In this document: positions 23,804-31,309 of the stretch, piece by piece
Numbering within the stretch: the first letter of the stretch is position 1
How the letters are laid out: each line of letters starts with the position of its first letter
NCBI GenBank assembly: GCA_031368095.1
Contig: JANLQX010000108.1
Location: 1 to 39,983, forward strand
Direction of reading: 5' to 3'
From: JANLQX01 sp031368095
GTDB taxonomy: Bacteria > Actinomycetota > Acidimicrobiia > Acidimicrobiales > JANYDT01
DNA: 39,983 nt
Notes under the pieces: generated by a model
Told to the model about the DNA's origin: nothing
The model's database searches: none
Seen by the model: the letters and a program-made list of their open reading frames with translations, nothing else
Position numbers and translations under genes: made by a program

Positions 23804-24768
23804 GTGCGAATGAAGTCATCGTGATCATCGAGCATGACCGGGGAACGATTGCCTCGGGTTCGCTGGAAGCGTTGACGGCGGCTCGGGCGTTGGGCGTGGA
23901 CGTGGTCGCTGCGGTGTGCGGGGGGACGGATTCGCTGGCGGCGGCATGCGCGGGGTGTGGCGCGTCGGTGGTTGTCGACCTGGTGCACCCGCTCCTGGCT
24001 GACTACAACCCGCAGGCGTGGGGCGAGGCTGTTGCCCAGCTAGTGACCGAACGCGCACCGGCTGCCGTCGTGGCCTGCGGTACGGAGCGAGGCAACGAAA
24101 CACTTGCTCATGCGGCGGCGTCGCTCGACCTGCCGATGGTGGCCAACGTGCTCCGTCTCGACGGTTCCGGCGGAGCATCATGGGCGCTCACGCGGGTGCA
24201 GTGGGGCGGCTCGCTCCTCGAAGACGTCACGCTGAACGCACCGGTGAAACTGGTATCGATCAGCCATCACGCGGTGGAGATGCAACCGTTGGCGGTGGCG
24301 GAGCAACGGGTCACGTTTGTTCCGGTGCTGGAAGATGCGTTGGCGTCGGGCATCGTTCGTGATCGCGTCGTTCGGGAGAGCGGCGTGACGTTGACAACGG
24401 CACCGGTCGTGGTGGGCGGTGGCCGCGGGGTTGGATCGCCCGAAGGTTTTGCCCCGCTCGAAGAACTGGCTTCTCTCCTCGGTGGCGTGGTCGGATGCTC
24501 ACGAGCCGTGACCAACAACGGGTGGCGCAATCACACCGATCAGGTCGGCCAGACCGGCACCCGCATCGCCCCGGACATCTACTTCGCCTGCGGCATCTCC
24601 GGTGCCATCCAGCACTGGGTCGGGGCTATGGCATCAAAGAAGATCCTCGCCATCAACACCGACAAGGACGCCAACATGGTGACTCGCGCCGACTACGCAG
24701 TGATCGGCGATCTCCACCAGGTCATCCCGGCGATCAGCGAGGAAATCCGCCGTCGTCGCAACGCATAA
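23800..24768 (+). CDS. etfA: Electron transfer flavoprotein alpha subunit
   Basis: 322 aa. The C-terminal FAD-binding domain is clear: GRGVGSPEGFAPLEELASLLGG, then GCSRAVTNNGWRNHTDQVGQTGTRIAPDIYFACGISGAIQHWVGAMASKKILAINTDKDANM. The N-terminal part is the usual less conserved ETF alpha fold. It overlaps etfB by 4 bp. A dedicated ETF pair in the same operon as a DMGDH-like enzyme suggests it serves this dehydrogenase rather than fatty-acid oxidation. Confidence 0.95.
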   Translation: MSANEVIVIIEHDRGTIASGSLEALTAARALGVDVVAAVCGGTDSLAAACAGCGASVVVDLVHPLLADYNPQAWGEAVAQLVTERAPAAVVACGTERGNETLAHAAASLDLPMVANVLRLDGSGGASWALTRVQWGGSLLEDVTLNAPVKLVSISHHAVEMQPLAVAEQRVTFVPVLEDALASGIVRDRVVRESGVTLTTAPVVVGGGRGVGSPEGFAPLEELASLLGGVVGCSRAVTNNGWRNHTDQVGQTGTRIAPDIYFACGISGAIQHWVGAMASKKILAINTDKDANMVTRADYAVIGDLHQVIPAISEEIRRRRNA

Positions 24769-24842
24769 CGCCGCGAAGCTTTCAGGCTCGGGCCGCCGGG
24801 GATTCGGTTGTCAAGGGACGGGGTGACCGCTCGTCGATGGTC

Positions 24843-24853
24843 GGGTCTGCAGG
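24843..24853. repeat. Left 11-bp direct repeat flanking the HNH unit
   Basis: GGGTCTGCAGG, identical to 26253-26263. Possible target-site duplication. Confidence 0.6.
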
Positions 24854-24898
24854 GGCGGACGAGCTTGTTCCAAGCGTTAACGGTGGACGAAGCGGCCG

Positions 24899-26218
24899 CT
24901 AGGCGGCGTGGCGGAGGACGGGCGGCCCGGTGGTCTGCACGGCCCCGTCGGGATAGGTGACAGTGACGGTCCGGTCGGGTCCAAGGCTGAGTTTCCAGCC
25001 GCCTTCGTGGACGAGGTGGTGATGGCGACTGCACAACGGGAGAAGGTTGGCAAAGTCCGTCGGTCCCCCGTTCTCCCAGTAGGTCACGTGATGGGGTTGG
25101 CAGTGGTCGAACTTGACCGCACATCCGTAGACCGCGCACGTGGCGTAGAGCCCGCGCAGTGCGCGGAGTTGGGCCCGGTTGGCGAGCCGAGTGGTCCGGT
25201 CCAGGTTCAACTCACCCGGGGCGTGGAGGACAACACCGTTCATCACGATGACTGGATGCACATCGGCTCGGCGGAAGAGTTCTTCCAACGTCTTGGCCGG
25301 GAGTTCGACCGGGATGCCCCAATCAACAACCGGTTTCCCGCCGTTCGCTTCGATCGTGGCTCTTCTCGTGTCGAGCACGACGACGATTTCGGGTCGACCG
25401 AACCGTGACAGCCCGTTGCGGGTGAAGCTCGACCATTCATCATCAGGCTCGATGTCGGGCTCGTCGGCCGCTTCGTCGGCCGCTTCGTGCGCACCGCCGC
25501 GCCGTCCGGCGGTGAGGCACAGCAACGCCAACGCCCGCAGGTGATCTTGTTTCAAACCCGGATCGGTCGGACAGGTGGAAGGAGTCCGCTCCGCAAAACA
25601 ACGCCGCCATGGCGGCGTTGAGACGGCCGTTAACAACACACCACTTAAGGGATCGAATGAACCGGAGATCCGAAGCATCCCGTTTCGTTTGTCCGTCCAG
25701 GTCCGGAGCGCCGTTTCGCGTCGTTGTTGCTCGAACCGACTGACTCCGCCGTCGTTCTCGATGGCCCGCGCCGCCTTGTCCAACATTCTGGCTAACTCGT
25801 CAGGTGTCGCTTTGGCGGCGACGGCCTCACCAACCAGTTCCGGCAACGCGTCACCGAACTGCGACGCGTGTTCGGCACGAACCGTGCGCATCACTTTCGC
25901 CACCGCATCGACATGCGCACCGTGGATTCCGCCCGACCGCAACGGCTCCGTCAGCGAGCTAACTCCGGCAAGGGTCGCCGCTCGCTCGAACACAGTGTTC
26001 CCCGCACGGCCGTGTCGACGCGTAGCCGCCGCGAGATCGGCCGGCGCAGTGACCGACAACTCGTGAAGACGCCGCGCCGCGTTGATCTCGGCGGAATCAA
26101 ACATGCCCCGCCACCGCTGCAACTGCGACAGAAACGACAGCACCCCAACCTTGTCCCGGATAGCGAAGTCCAGGTCGCAAAGATCGCCGATGATCTCGTT
26201 GGCGGGCCCGAATTCCAT
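24899..26218 (-). CDS. DUF222 domain protein with C-terminal HNH endonuclease motif (13E12 family)
   Basis: 439 aa from ATG 26218. The N-terminal two thirds are the helical DUF222 domain typical of actinobacterial multi-copy genes. The C-terminus carries the HNH motif with paired cysteines: CAVYGCAVKFDHCQPHHVTYWENGGPTDFANLLPLCSRHHHLVHEGGW. A short acidic repeat is in the middle (EAADEAADE). The family is the same as the REP13E12 repeats of mycobacteria and is often present in many diverged copies per genome; mobility or homing has been suspected. It sits in a 1.4-kb block that seems to interrupt the acetyltransferase gene upstream, with the start region TTGTCACACCCCCCTCGACA directly before it. 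Confidence 0.9.
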   Translation of the reverse strand: MEFGPANEIIGDLCDLDFAIRDKVGVLSFLSQLQRWRGMFDSAEINAARRLHELSVTAPADLAAATRRHGRAGNTVFERAATLAGVSSLTEPLRSGGIHGAHVDAVAKVMRTVRAEHASQFGDALPELVGEAVAAKATPDELARMLDKAARAIENDGGVSRFEQQRRETALRTWTDKRNGMLRISGSFDPLSGVLLTAVSTPPWRRCFAERTPSTCPTDPGLKQDHLRALALLCLTAGRRGGAHEAADEAADEPDIEPDDEWSSFTRNGLSRFGRPEIVVVLDTRRATIEANGGKPVVDWGIPVELPAKTLEELFRRADVHPVIVMNGVVLHAPGELNLDRTTRLANRAQLRALRGLYATCAVYGCAVKFDHCQPHHVTYWENGGPTDFANLLPLCSRHHHLVHEGGWKLSLGPDRTVTVTYPDGAVQTTGPPVLRHAA

Positions 26219-26724
26219 GAGTCAAGTATGTCGAGGGGGGTGTGACAATTTTGGGTCTGCAGGAAAGGTTTTGGGAATTCCTTTGAATCTTCCCGTCCAC
26301 CATGGCGACGATAGAAGTTGGCGACTCGGCGGTTGTGTTTTTCCGTCTCCAAGAACACTGCTCGGGCGCCCGCCGACCGGGCCTCGGCCAAGGCGTGGTC
26401 CAGAAGCATTCCTCCGTTTCCCGAACTCCGATCCTGCACGTAGATCTCGTCGAGGATGCAGTCACGACCGCCCGACTCGAGTGAAAAGCTCCACGTCACA
26501 ACGGCGTAGCCATCGACAGCGAGGCGATCGTTCACGGAGAGCCAGACCTGACCGTGCGTGTCATCAGCCAAGAGCGAATCCAACGCACGATCAACGTGAT
26601 GTTCGTCGTAGTGGTGCCGGTCGATCGCGTAGAACTTACGAATCAGCCCATGGACCGCGGCTCGATCGGCAACTCCCGCCCGTCTCACGCAACGAACTCC
26701 TGCGATAACTGGTAACTCGTTCAT
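25951..26724 (-). CDS. GNAT acetyltransferase, 3' end displaced by HNH unit (chimeric tail)
   Basis: ATG 26724 overlaps the stop of the CGNR-type gene (ATGA). The first ~157 residues are a normal GNAT domain: VRRAGVADRAAVHGLIRKFYAIDRHHY, LDEIYVQDRSSGNGGMLLDHALAEARSAGARAVFLET (acetyl-CoA loop) and NRRVANFYRRHGG. After KPFLQT the frame continues out of register through the start of the HNH gene to a stop at 25951, adding ~100 residues without family features (CCRFCRSCSGGG...). The native stop appears to lie beyond the insertion at 24811-24813. The protein may still fold, because the break is after the last conserved motif. Confidence 0.6.
   Translation of the reverse strand: MNELPVIAGVRCVRRAGVADRAAVHGLIRKFYAIDRHHYDEHHVDRALDSLLADDTHGQVWLSVNDRLAVDGYAVVTWSFSLESGGRDCILDEIYVQDRSSGNGGMLLDHALAEARSAGARAVFLETEKHNRRVANFYRRHGGREDSKEFPKPFLQTQNCHTPLDILDSWNSGPPTRSSAIFATWTSLSGTRLGCCRFCRSCSGGGACLIPPRSTRRGVFTSCRSLRRPISRRLRVDTAVRGTLCSSERRPLPELAR
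26253..26263. repeat. Right 11-bp direct repeat flanking the HNH unit
   Basis: GGGTCTGCAGG, identical to 24843-24853. It lies within the codons for Leu-Gln-Thr at the end of the conserved part of the acetyltransferase. Confidence 0.6.
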
Positions 26725-27320
26725 ACGTTCGCCCGCTGCGACCAGTAGTAGCGGGCCTGGCGGGCACGATGGGCACAACCCTCGTGGCAAAACCGACGCT
26801 TGTGGTGGTGCTGGACGAAGAACATCGGACAGTCCGGACCATCGCACTGTCGCACCCGCTCAAGATTCGGCCCGGCGACGAACGAAGCGGCTTCGATGGC
26901 AAGGAACGAGCGTGCGGCGGCGAACCCTCGTCCCGTTGATTGCACCGCCGCCGACGGCCTCGCACCTTTGGACCAAGACAGGACGTAGCGGGCGCCCACG
27001 TCACCGATGCCGGCGTTCAACGCGGCAACCGCTTGAGTTGGCACATCAACGGGTCGACCGGACGTACGGGCCTGAGTTACTGCGGTCAGGATCCCGTGAA
27101 CGGCATCGCGGATCGTCCGCAATTCATTGCATCGCTCCTGACTCAGATGTCGAGGGATGGGCGACGGCGAGCCGACAGCAACGAGGTCGAACCACGTGAC
27201 GACCGATGGCGAGGTAGCCAGAAAGTCAGTCTCGTAGCCCGGTCGGAGATACAGGGTGTTGGCGAACTCAACCGGCAACGGCTCGCCGACGATCGGAAAC
27301 TGCTCTGCCTCTTGGTCCAT
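26721..27320 (-). CDS. ABATE/CGNR zinc-finger family putative regulator
   Basis: 199 aa from ATG 27320. The N-terminal part (PLPVEFANTLYLRPGYETDFL) is the ABATE-like stress-sensing domain and the C-terminal end is a zinc finger: RQCDGPDCPMFFVQHHHKRRFCHEGCAHRARQARYY. In typical members the second cysteine pair is followed by Gly-Asn-Arg (CGNR); here it is CAHR, though all four cysteines are kept. Members of this family are thought to be transcriptional regulators. It overlaps the downstream acetyltransferase start by 4 bp and is divergent from the acetyltransferase at 27414 across an inverted repeat. Confidence 0.82.
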   Translation of the reverse strand: MDQEAEQFPIVGEPLPVEFANTLYLRPGYETDFLATSPSVVTWFDLVAVGSPSPIPRHLSQERCNELRTIRDAVHGILTAVTQARTSGRPVDVPTQAVAALNAGIGDVGARYVLSWSKGARPSAAVQSTGRGFAAARSFLAIEAASFVAGPNLERVRQCDGPDCPMFFVQHHHKRRFCHEGCAHRARQARYYWSQRANV

Positions 27321-27323
27321 AGC

Positions 27324-27353
27324 CTGACGCTATCAGCACACTCAAAGCGTCAG
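27324..27353. promoter_or_regulatory. Inverted repeat upstream of CGNR gene, candidate operator
   Basis: CTGACGCT (27324-27331) and AGCGTCAG (27346-27353) are a perfect 8-bp inverted repeat with a 14-bp spacer, starting 3 bp from the CGNR-gene ATG and within its divergent promoter region. Binding by the CGNR protein itself is a guess. Confidence 0.45.
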
Positions 27354-27413
27354 CATCCCGAAGCGACTTCTGCTACGGTCCCAATCTCAACCGAGTGATC
27401 GACGAGGACCGCA

Positions 27414-27917
27414 ATGACCACGCAACTCAGCATCCGCCCGGCCGTGCTCGCCGACTGCGAACCCATCAGGACGCTGGCCGTCGGCAACGGTATGTTCGCC
27501 GCTGACGACATGGATGGGTTCAACGAGATGATGGGCGGCTACCTCGACGGGACGCTGGTTGGCCATGCATGGATCGTCGCCGAGAATGACCACGGGGCCA
27601 CTGTTGGTAGCGGCTACTACGCCCCCGAGCCCTTCGCCGATCGAATGTGGAACTTGTACTTCATCGCCGTCGATCCGGGTCGCCACCGCGACGGGACCGG
27701 GGGCGTCATCATCGACTGGGTCGAACAAACCCTTCGCGACCTCGGCCCCGACGTCGCCCGCGTGCTCATCGTCGAAACCTCGAGTCTCGACCAATACGCC
27801 CAGGCTCGTTCGTTCTACGCCAAGAAGGGCTTCGACGAAGAGGCCCGCATCCGAGACTTCTACGGCCCGGGCGACAACAAGGTGGTGTTCTGGAAGTCGC
27901 TGACCACCAACGCCTAG
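27414..27917 (+). CDS. GNAT family N-acetyltransferase
   Basis: 167 aa, with GAGGA 7 bases before the ATG. Typical GNAT order: LSIRPAVLADCEPIRTLAVGNGMF at the start, WNLYFIAVDPGRHRDGTGGVIIDWVEQTLRDLG (acetyl-CoA pyrophosphate loop), VLIVETSSLDQYAQARSFYAKKGFDEEARIRDFYGPGDNKVVFWK at the end. The substrate is unknown. The oxygenase gene starts 29 bp after its stop, so the pair is likely one transcript. Confidence 0.88.
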   Translation: MTTQLSIRPAVLADCEPIRTLAVGNGMFAADDMDGFNEMMGGYLDGTLVGHAWIVAENDHGATVGSGYYAPEPFADRMWNLYFIAVDPGRHRDGTGGVIIDWVEQTLRDLGPDVARVLIVETSSLDQYAQARSFYAKKGFDEEARIRDFYGPGDNKVVFWKSLTTNA

Positions 27918-27946
27918 CGCGACCGGCGCCGCGACAGACTGAGGGC

Positions 27947-28759
27947 ATGGATCTCCTCGACATCGTTGACCTCGCCCGGTACCCCCTCGACGATCCGACG
28001 GCTGAGAAGTTCCGTGCCGTCGTTGAGCAGGCCCGCCGAGAACTCGCCGATGTGGGGGCGTGCGTGCTCCACGGATTTGTTCGGCCCGGCGCCGTTGCTC
28101 GCATTGTGAGCCGGGTCGAACCGAAGGAGCCACTGGCCTTTCACAAGACGAAGCAGCACAACGTCTACCTCGAAGCCGACGATCCAAACTTCGCCCACGA
28201 TCATCCGCGCAATGCCAAGGAGACCACCACGTCGGCAACGCTCGGGTTTGATCACCTAGGCGATGTCGAGGAGATCGTCACCCTTTACAACTCCCCGGCG
28301 TTTGTCAGATTCGTAGCGAGCGCACTCGACTATGACCATCTGTACCCATACGAAGATGCCGTCTCCCCCGTCAACGTTCTCTTCTACCGCCCCGGAACGT
28401 CGCTCGGATGGCATTTCGACAACGCCAGTTTCACGACCACATTGATGCTGCGTGAAGCCGACAGTGGTGCGGCGTTCGAGTACGTTCCGTTCCTCCGAAG
28501 TGACTCCGACCGCGCCTTCGAAGCCGTCACCGCCTTGCGCTCCGGGGATCGGTCCGTGATCCGCACTCTCGAACAGGAGCCGGGCACACTTGTCCTCTTC
28601 AAGGGCTCACGAACCATCCACCGAGTCACCGCAATCGAGGGACCGACCACGCGACTCCTGGCCACCATGACGTATGCGCCAGAACCTGGGGCCCGCCTGT
28701 CAGCGGTGAACCAACAGACCTTCTATGGACGAGTCACCGACACGGAGATTCGCGATTGA
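27947..28759 (+). CDS. 2-oxoglutarate/Fe(II)-dependent oxygenase-like protein
   Basis: 270 aa from ATG 27947, with GAGGG just upstream. The iron-binding H-x-D is in GWHFDNASFTTTLML, the distal His is in SRTIHRVTAIEGPTTRLLATMTY, and the Arg of this stretch would bind 2-oxoglutarate. The N-terminal half (ADVGACVLHGFVRPGAVARIVSRVE) fits the jelly-roll start of this group. The substrate cannot be told from sequence; amino-acid or small-molecule hydroxylation is usual. Its 3' end overlaps the convergent MFS gene by 37 bp. Confidence 0.8.
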   Translation: MDLLDIVDLARYPLDDPTAEKFRAVVEQARRELADVGACVLHGFVRPGAVARIVSRVEPKEPLAFHKTKQHNVYLEADDPNFAHDHPRNAKETTTSATLGFDHLGDVEEIVTLYNSPAFVRFVASALDYDHLYPYEDAVSPVNVLFYRPGTSLGWHFDNASFTTTLMLREADSGAAFEYVPFLRSDSDRAFEAVTALRSGDRSVIRTLEQEPGTLVLFKGSRTIHRVTAIEGPTTRLLATMTYAPEPGARLSAVNQQTFYGRVTDTEIRD

Positions 28760-29910
28760 GGGCGCGGCCGGATGCGGTCACGGCCGAACGTGATGACGAG
28801 AGCGGCAACCCCAAGATGGGCCGCCGTCATCGTCCAGAACACTGCGTCGTTGCCGACAACTCGGTAGATGACACCAACACTCACCGATCCGAGGATCGCA
28901 CCGATGCCGGTGAGCAACATGAGGTGGCCACCGGCACTCGGCATCTGGTCAGCGACCAGATGGTCATTCGTCTCGGCGCCATAGAGCGAGTACTGGGTGT
29001 AAGTGAGCCCGCCGAGGACGAACACGCCGACCAACGGGACACTACCTCGGACCGGACCAAACGCTCCCCCGGCCGCCACGATCGCCGAGGCAAGCGTCAG
29101 CATCAACATGACTCGCGGGCGCGACGATCGATCCGACCAGCGGGTCACGGGCCACTGCACGAACAGTGGACCAAGAGTTCCAAGAGTGACGAAGACCGAC
29201 GTGCGTGAAGGCGAATACCCCGACCGCGTTGCCCACACCGCAAGTGAGCTTATGAACGCAGCATTGGCGATCGACGTGACAATCGCGCTCGATGTTCCCA
29301 GAGGGGCGCGTCGGACGAGATCTGCTAAGGAGATGTGATGCTCGTGGCTGGCCGTTGCCGCTCGAGGTTCAGGCAGCCGACGCGCCACTATCGCACCACC
29401 GATCGAGAGAAGTCCGGCGACGATGAATGGCGCAGATGCGCTGGTGCCGGTGACCAAGACGATCAGCGAACCCGAAGCGAACGACACCATCATCGTCGCA
29501 AGGTAGATCCCGAGGACCCGCGCCCGGTCGGTGTTGGCCGTGGAACGATTAAGCCAGCTCTCCACGACCACGTACATCGACGCAAAGCAGTAGCCGATCA
29601 CTCCGCGCAGCACCACCCAAAATACTGGTGACACCCTGAGTGGAGCGGCGAACGACGTGGCGGCAAGAAGAACGCTGAGGACACCAAATGTCACTGCTGT
29701 TGACGTTCGCCGTACGAGCTTCGCCGCGGTCTGCGAGCCGACGAGAAAACCGAGGTAGTACGCACCGACAACAATCGCCGTGACCGTCGAGCCGAACCCG
29801 GCCTTCGTCGAACGCACGCTGAACAGCATGAGCAACAGACCGTTTCCCGAACAGGCGAGCGCGAGGCCGCCGAGCAGGCGCCATCGAGCACTCACGATTT
29901 CGTCGGCCAT
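28723..29910 (-). CDS. MFS transporter (YcaD-like), downstream of the Rieske demethylase
   Basis: 395 aa from ATG 29910, 8 bp after the Rieske gene's stop, with AGGG in front. About 12 membrane segments from RLLGGLALACSGNGLLLMLFSVRS. Motifs such as GAYYLGFLVGSQTAAKLVRR and the helix-10 region LTYTQYSLYGAETNDHL recall the YcaD branch of MFS carriers. Since it follows the betaine-demethylase-like gene, it may move a substrate or product of that enzyme; this is inference. The ORF could start further upstream but that would overlap the Rieske gene. Confidence 0.85.
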   Translation of the reverse strand: MADEIVSARWRLLGGLALACSGNGLLLMLFSVRSTKAGFGSTVTAIVVGAYYLGFLVGSQTAAKLVRRTSTAVTFGVLSVLLAATSFAAPLRVSPVFWVVLRGVIGYCFASMYVVVESWLNRSTANTDRARVLGIYLATMMVSFASGSLIVLVTGTSASAPFIVAGLLSIGGAIVARRLPEPRAATASHEHHISLADLVRRAPLGTSSAIVTSIANAAFISSLAVWATRSGYSPSRTSVFVTLGTLGPLFVQWPVTRWSDRSSRPRVMLMLTLASAIVAAGGAFGPVRGSVPLVGVFVLGGLTYTQYSLYGAETNDHLVADQMPSAGGHLMLLTGIGAILGSVSVGVIYRVVGNDAVFWTMTAAHLGVAALVITFGRDRIRPRPQSRISVSVTRP

Positions 29911-29918
29911 CGCCAGCC

Positions 29919-31151
29919 CTACGTGTTCAGCAGATCCACGGGACCAGCGACGCCGGCATGATTCGCTCGAAGCCGATGGCTGTACCACTCGACGAACTGG
30001 ATCACGCCTTCCTCTTCGACCGGCGCATAGGGCCCGGGACGATACGCCGGCGACGTGACGCCCTGATGGGTGCGCTCGACCAGCGCCGTGTCCTGTGCGT
30101 TGGTCGCCAGCCAGACCTCAGTGAGCGCGCCGAGGTCGTAGTCCTGACCTTCCACGGACCCTTCCGGCACCAGCCACGTGGTCGTTAGTTCTGTCTCCGT
30201 TGGACTGAGAGGACGAACTCGAAAGGTCACGGCGTGATCGGCCACAAAGTGGTTCCACGTGGAGGGGTAGTGATACCAAAGCACGTCGCCAACATTTTGC
30301 GCCGGCAGGCCCGAGAATCGCTTCGTCACGGCCGCTCGACCGCTCATCGTCATCGACTCGGCATCTCGGTCGAACGACAGTCGCATAACTCGGTACTGCC
30401 AATCGGGCGCCGAGCGAAACGCAGCTGGCAGCCCCAGCGCCTCACAACTATCGACGAACGTCTGCAGCCGAGCGATACCCGACGATGAACCGCCACCGGA
30501 GTGCAGCGGCTCGCTGGAGAACGACACGCACAGCTCTGGATGGTGCGATCGGCAGTGATAGCACTCGCGGTTGTTCTCCCAGACAAGCTTCCAATTGCCC
30601 CGCTCGATGACCGTCGACCGATGAGCGATGACGGCCCGGCCGAGATCGAACGGAGCCAGATACGGCTCGACCATGGCCCGGAGTTCGTTTACCGGCGGAG
30701 CGACGTCGCCAACACAGGCGTACACCAGACCGCCGATGGTCACGCAGTGCGCCTCGGCCAAGCCGAGCTCGGCCGGGTCAGCGTCGGGCGCCTCACGAGC
30801 TCGGGCGAAGGCGCCGCCGAGATCGTATGACCACTGATGATATGGACAAACGAACCGTCGGGCCACGGATCCGGACGCCTGATCACAGACAACAAATCCG
30901 CGGTGTCGGCACACGTTGTGGAGGGCCCGGATGACCCCATCAACGCCCCGGACGACGATGAGGGGGAATCGGCCGACGGATACCGTGATGTACCGTCCCG
31001 GCGCGTCGAGTTCGCACTCGTGCCCGACGAAAACCCACTCGCGATGCCACAGAAAGTCGAGCTCTTGCTCGAACACGTCAGCGTCGAGATACATCTCCCG
31101 GGTCAGGGAATACCCGGCCCGCTGACGCTCCACCAGGGAAAGAATGTCCAT
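29919..31151 (-). CDS. gbcA: Rieske non-heme iron oxygenase, glycine betaine demethylase-like (GbcA type)
   Basis: 410 aa from ATG 31151, with GGAGA upstream. Rieske [2Fe-2S] ligands are Cys81 and His83 in CRHRGF and Cys102 and His105 in CPYHQW. The mononuclear iron site follows as E-x2-H-x4-H in NNRECYHCRSHHPELC (His199, His204). The segments REWVFVGHECELDAPGRYITV and ERGNWKLVWENNRECYHC closely resemble Pseudomonas GbcA as I remember it, rather than aromatic-ring dioxygenases. GbcA oxidises glycine betaine to dimethylglycine plus formaldehyde using electrons from reductase GbcB, which is not present here. Stachydrine or carnitine-type demethylases share this fold and are alternatives. Confidence 0.85.
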   Translation of the reverse strand: MDILSLVERQRAGYSLTREMYLDADVFEQELDFLWHREWVFVGHECELDAPGRYITVSVGRFPLIVVRGVDGVIRALHNVCRHRGFVVCDQASGSVARRFVCPYHQWSYDLGGAFARAREAPDADPAELGLAEAHCVTIGGLVYACVGDVAPPVNELRAMVEPYLAPFDLGRAVIAHRSTVIERGNWKLVWENNRECYHCRSHHPELCVSFSSEPLHSGGGSSSGIARLQTFVDSCEALGLPAAFRSAPDWQYRVMRLSFDRDAESMTMSGRAAVTKRFSGLPAQNVGDVLWYHYPSTWNHFVADHAVTFRVRPLSPTETELTTTWLVPEGSVEGQDYDLGALTEVWLATNAQDTALVERTHQGVTSPAYRPGPYAPVEEEGVIQFVEWYSHRLRANHAGVAGPVDLLNT

Positions 31152-31286
31152 GCCGTCTCCGACCCGTGCTCAGGCGGGTTCGCCGACGAGGATCAACCGG
31201 TGAACTCGTAGCGAAGGCATAGGAGCAGTTTCACACGGCATGGTTCCCACGTTAGGACACGAGGCCCAGCTGGCTTTGGTGCTTCC

Positions 31287-31307
31287 ATCCAGTCGGCGAG
31301 ACTGGAT
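31287..31307. promoter_or_regulatory. Perfect inverted repeat abutting the hyuA start
   Basis: ATCCAGTC (31287-31294) and GACTGGAT (31300-31307) are an 8-bp perfect inverted repeat with a 5-bp spacer (GGCGA). It ends two bases before the GTG at 31310. It may be a repressor site, or an RNA hairpin that blocks initiation. Confidence 0.5.
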
Positions 31308-31309
31308 AT

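Larger units (their letters stand above)
24843..26263. mobile_element. DUF222/HNH (13E12-like) unit flanked by 11-bp direct repeats, inserted in an acetyltransferase gene
   Basis: The 11-mer GGGTCTGCAGG occurs at 24843-24853 and again at 26253-26263, on either side of the HNH gene. The acetyltransferase frame entering from 26724 runs through the right-hand copy (FLQT) and then loses any family resemblance. If the two copies are collapsed, the frame continues past the left-hand copy for ten codons and reaches a TGA at 24813-24811, giving a 167-aa protein of normal GNAT size. This is what a 1.4-kb insertion with target duplication would leave. I see no terminal inverted repeats and no transposase; the only gene is the DUF222/HNH protein. 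Confidence 0.55.

Noticed and set aside
24769..24898. Possible small gene or RNA between etfA and the HNH gene
   Set aside because: No start/stop pair of useful length and no stable stem-loop with T-tract. The part near 24811 is better explained as the displaced end of the interrupted acetyltransferase.
25450..25500. Short tandem repeats inside the HNH gene, considered as a satellite or CRISPR-like array
   Set aside because: They are in-frame codon repeats for an acidic Glu-Ala-Ala-Asp linker and are too short and spacerless for CRISPR.
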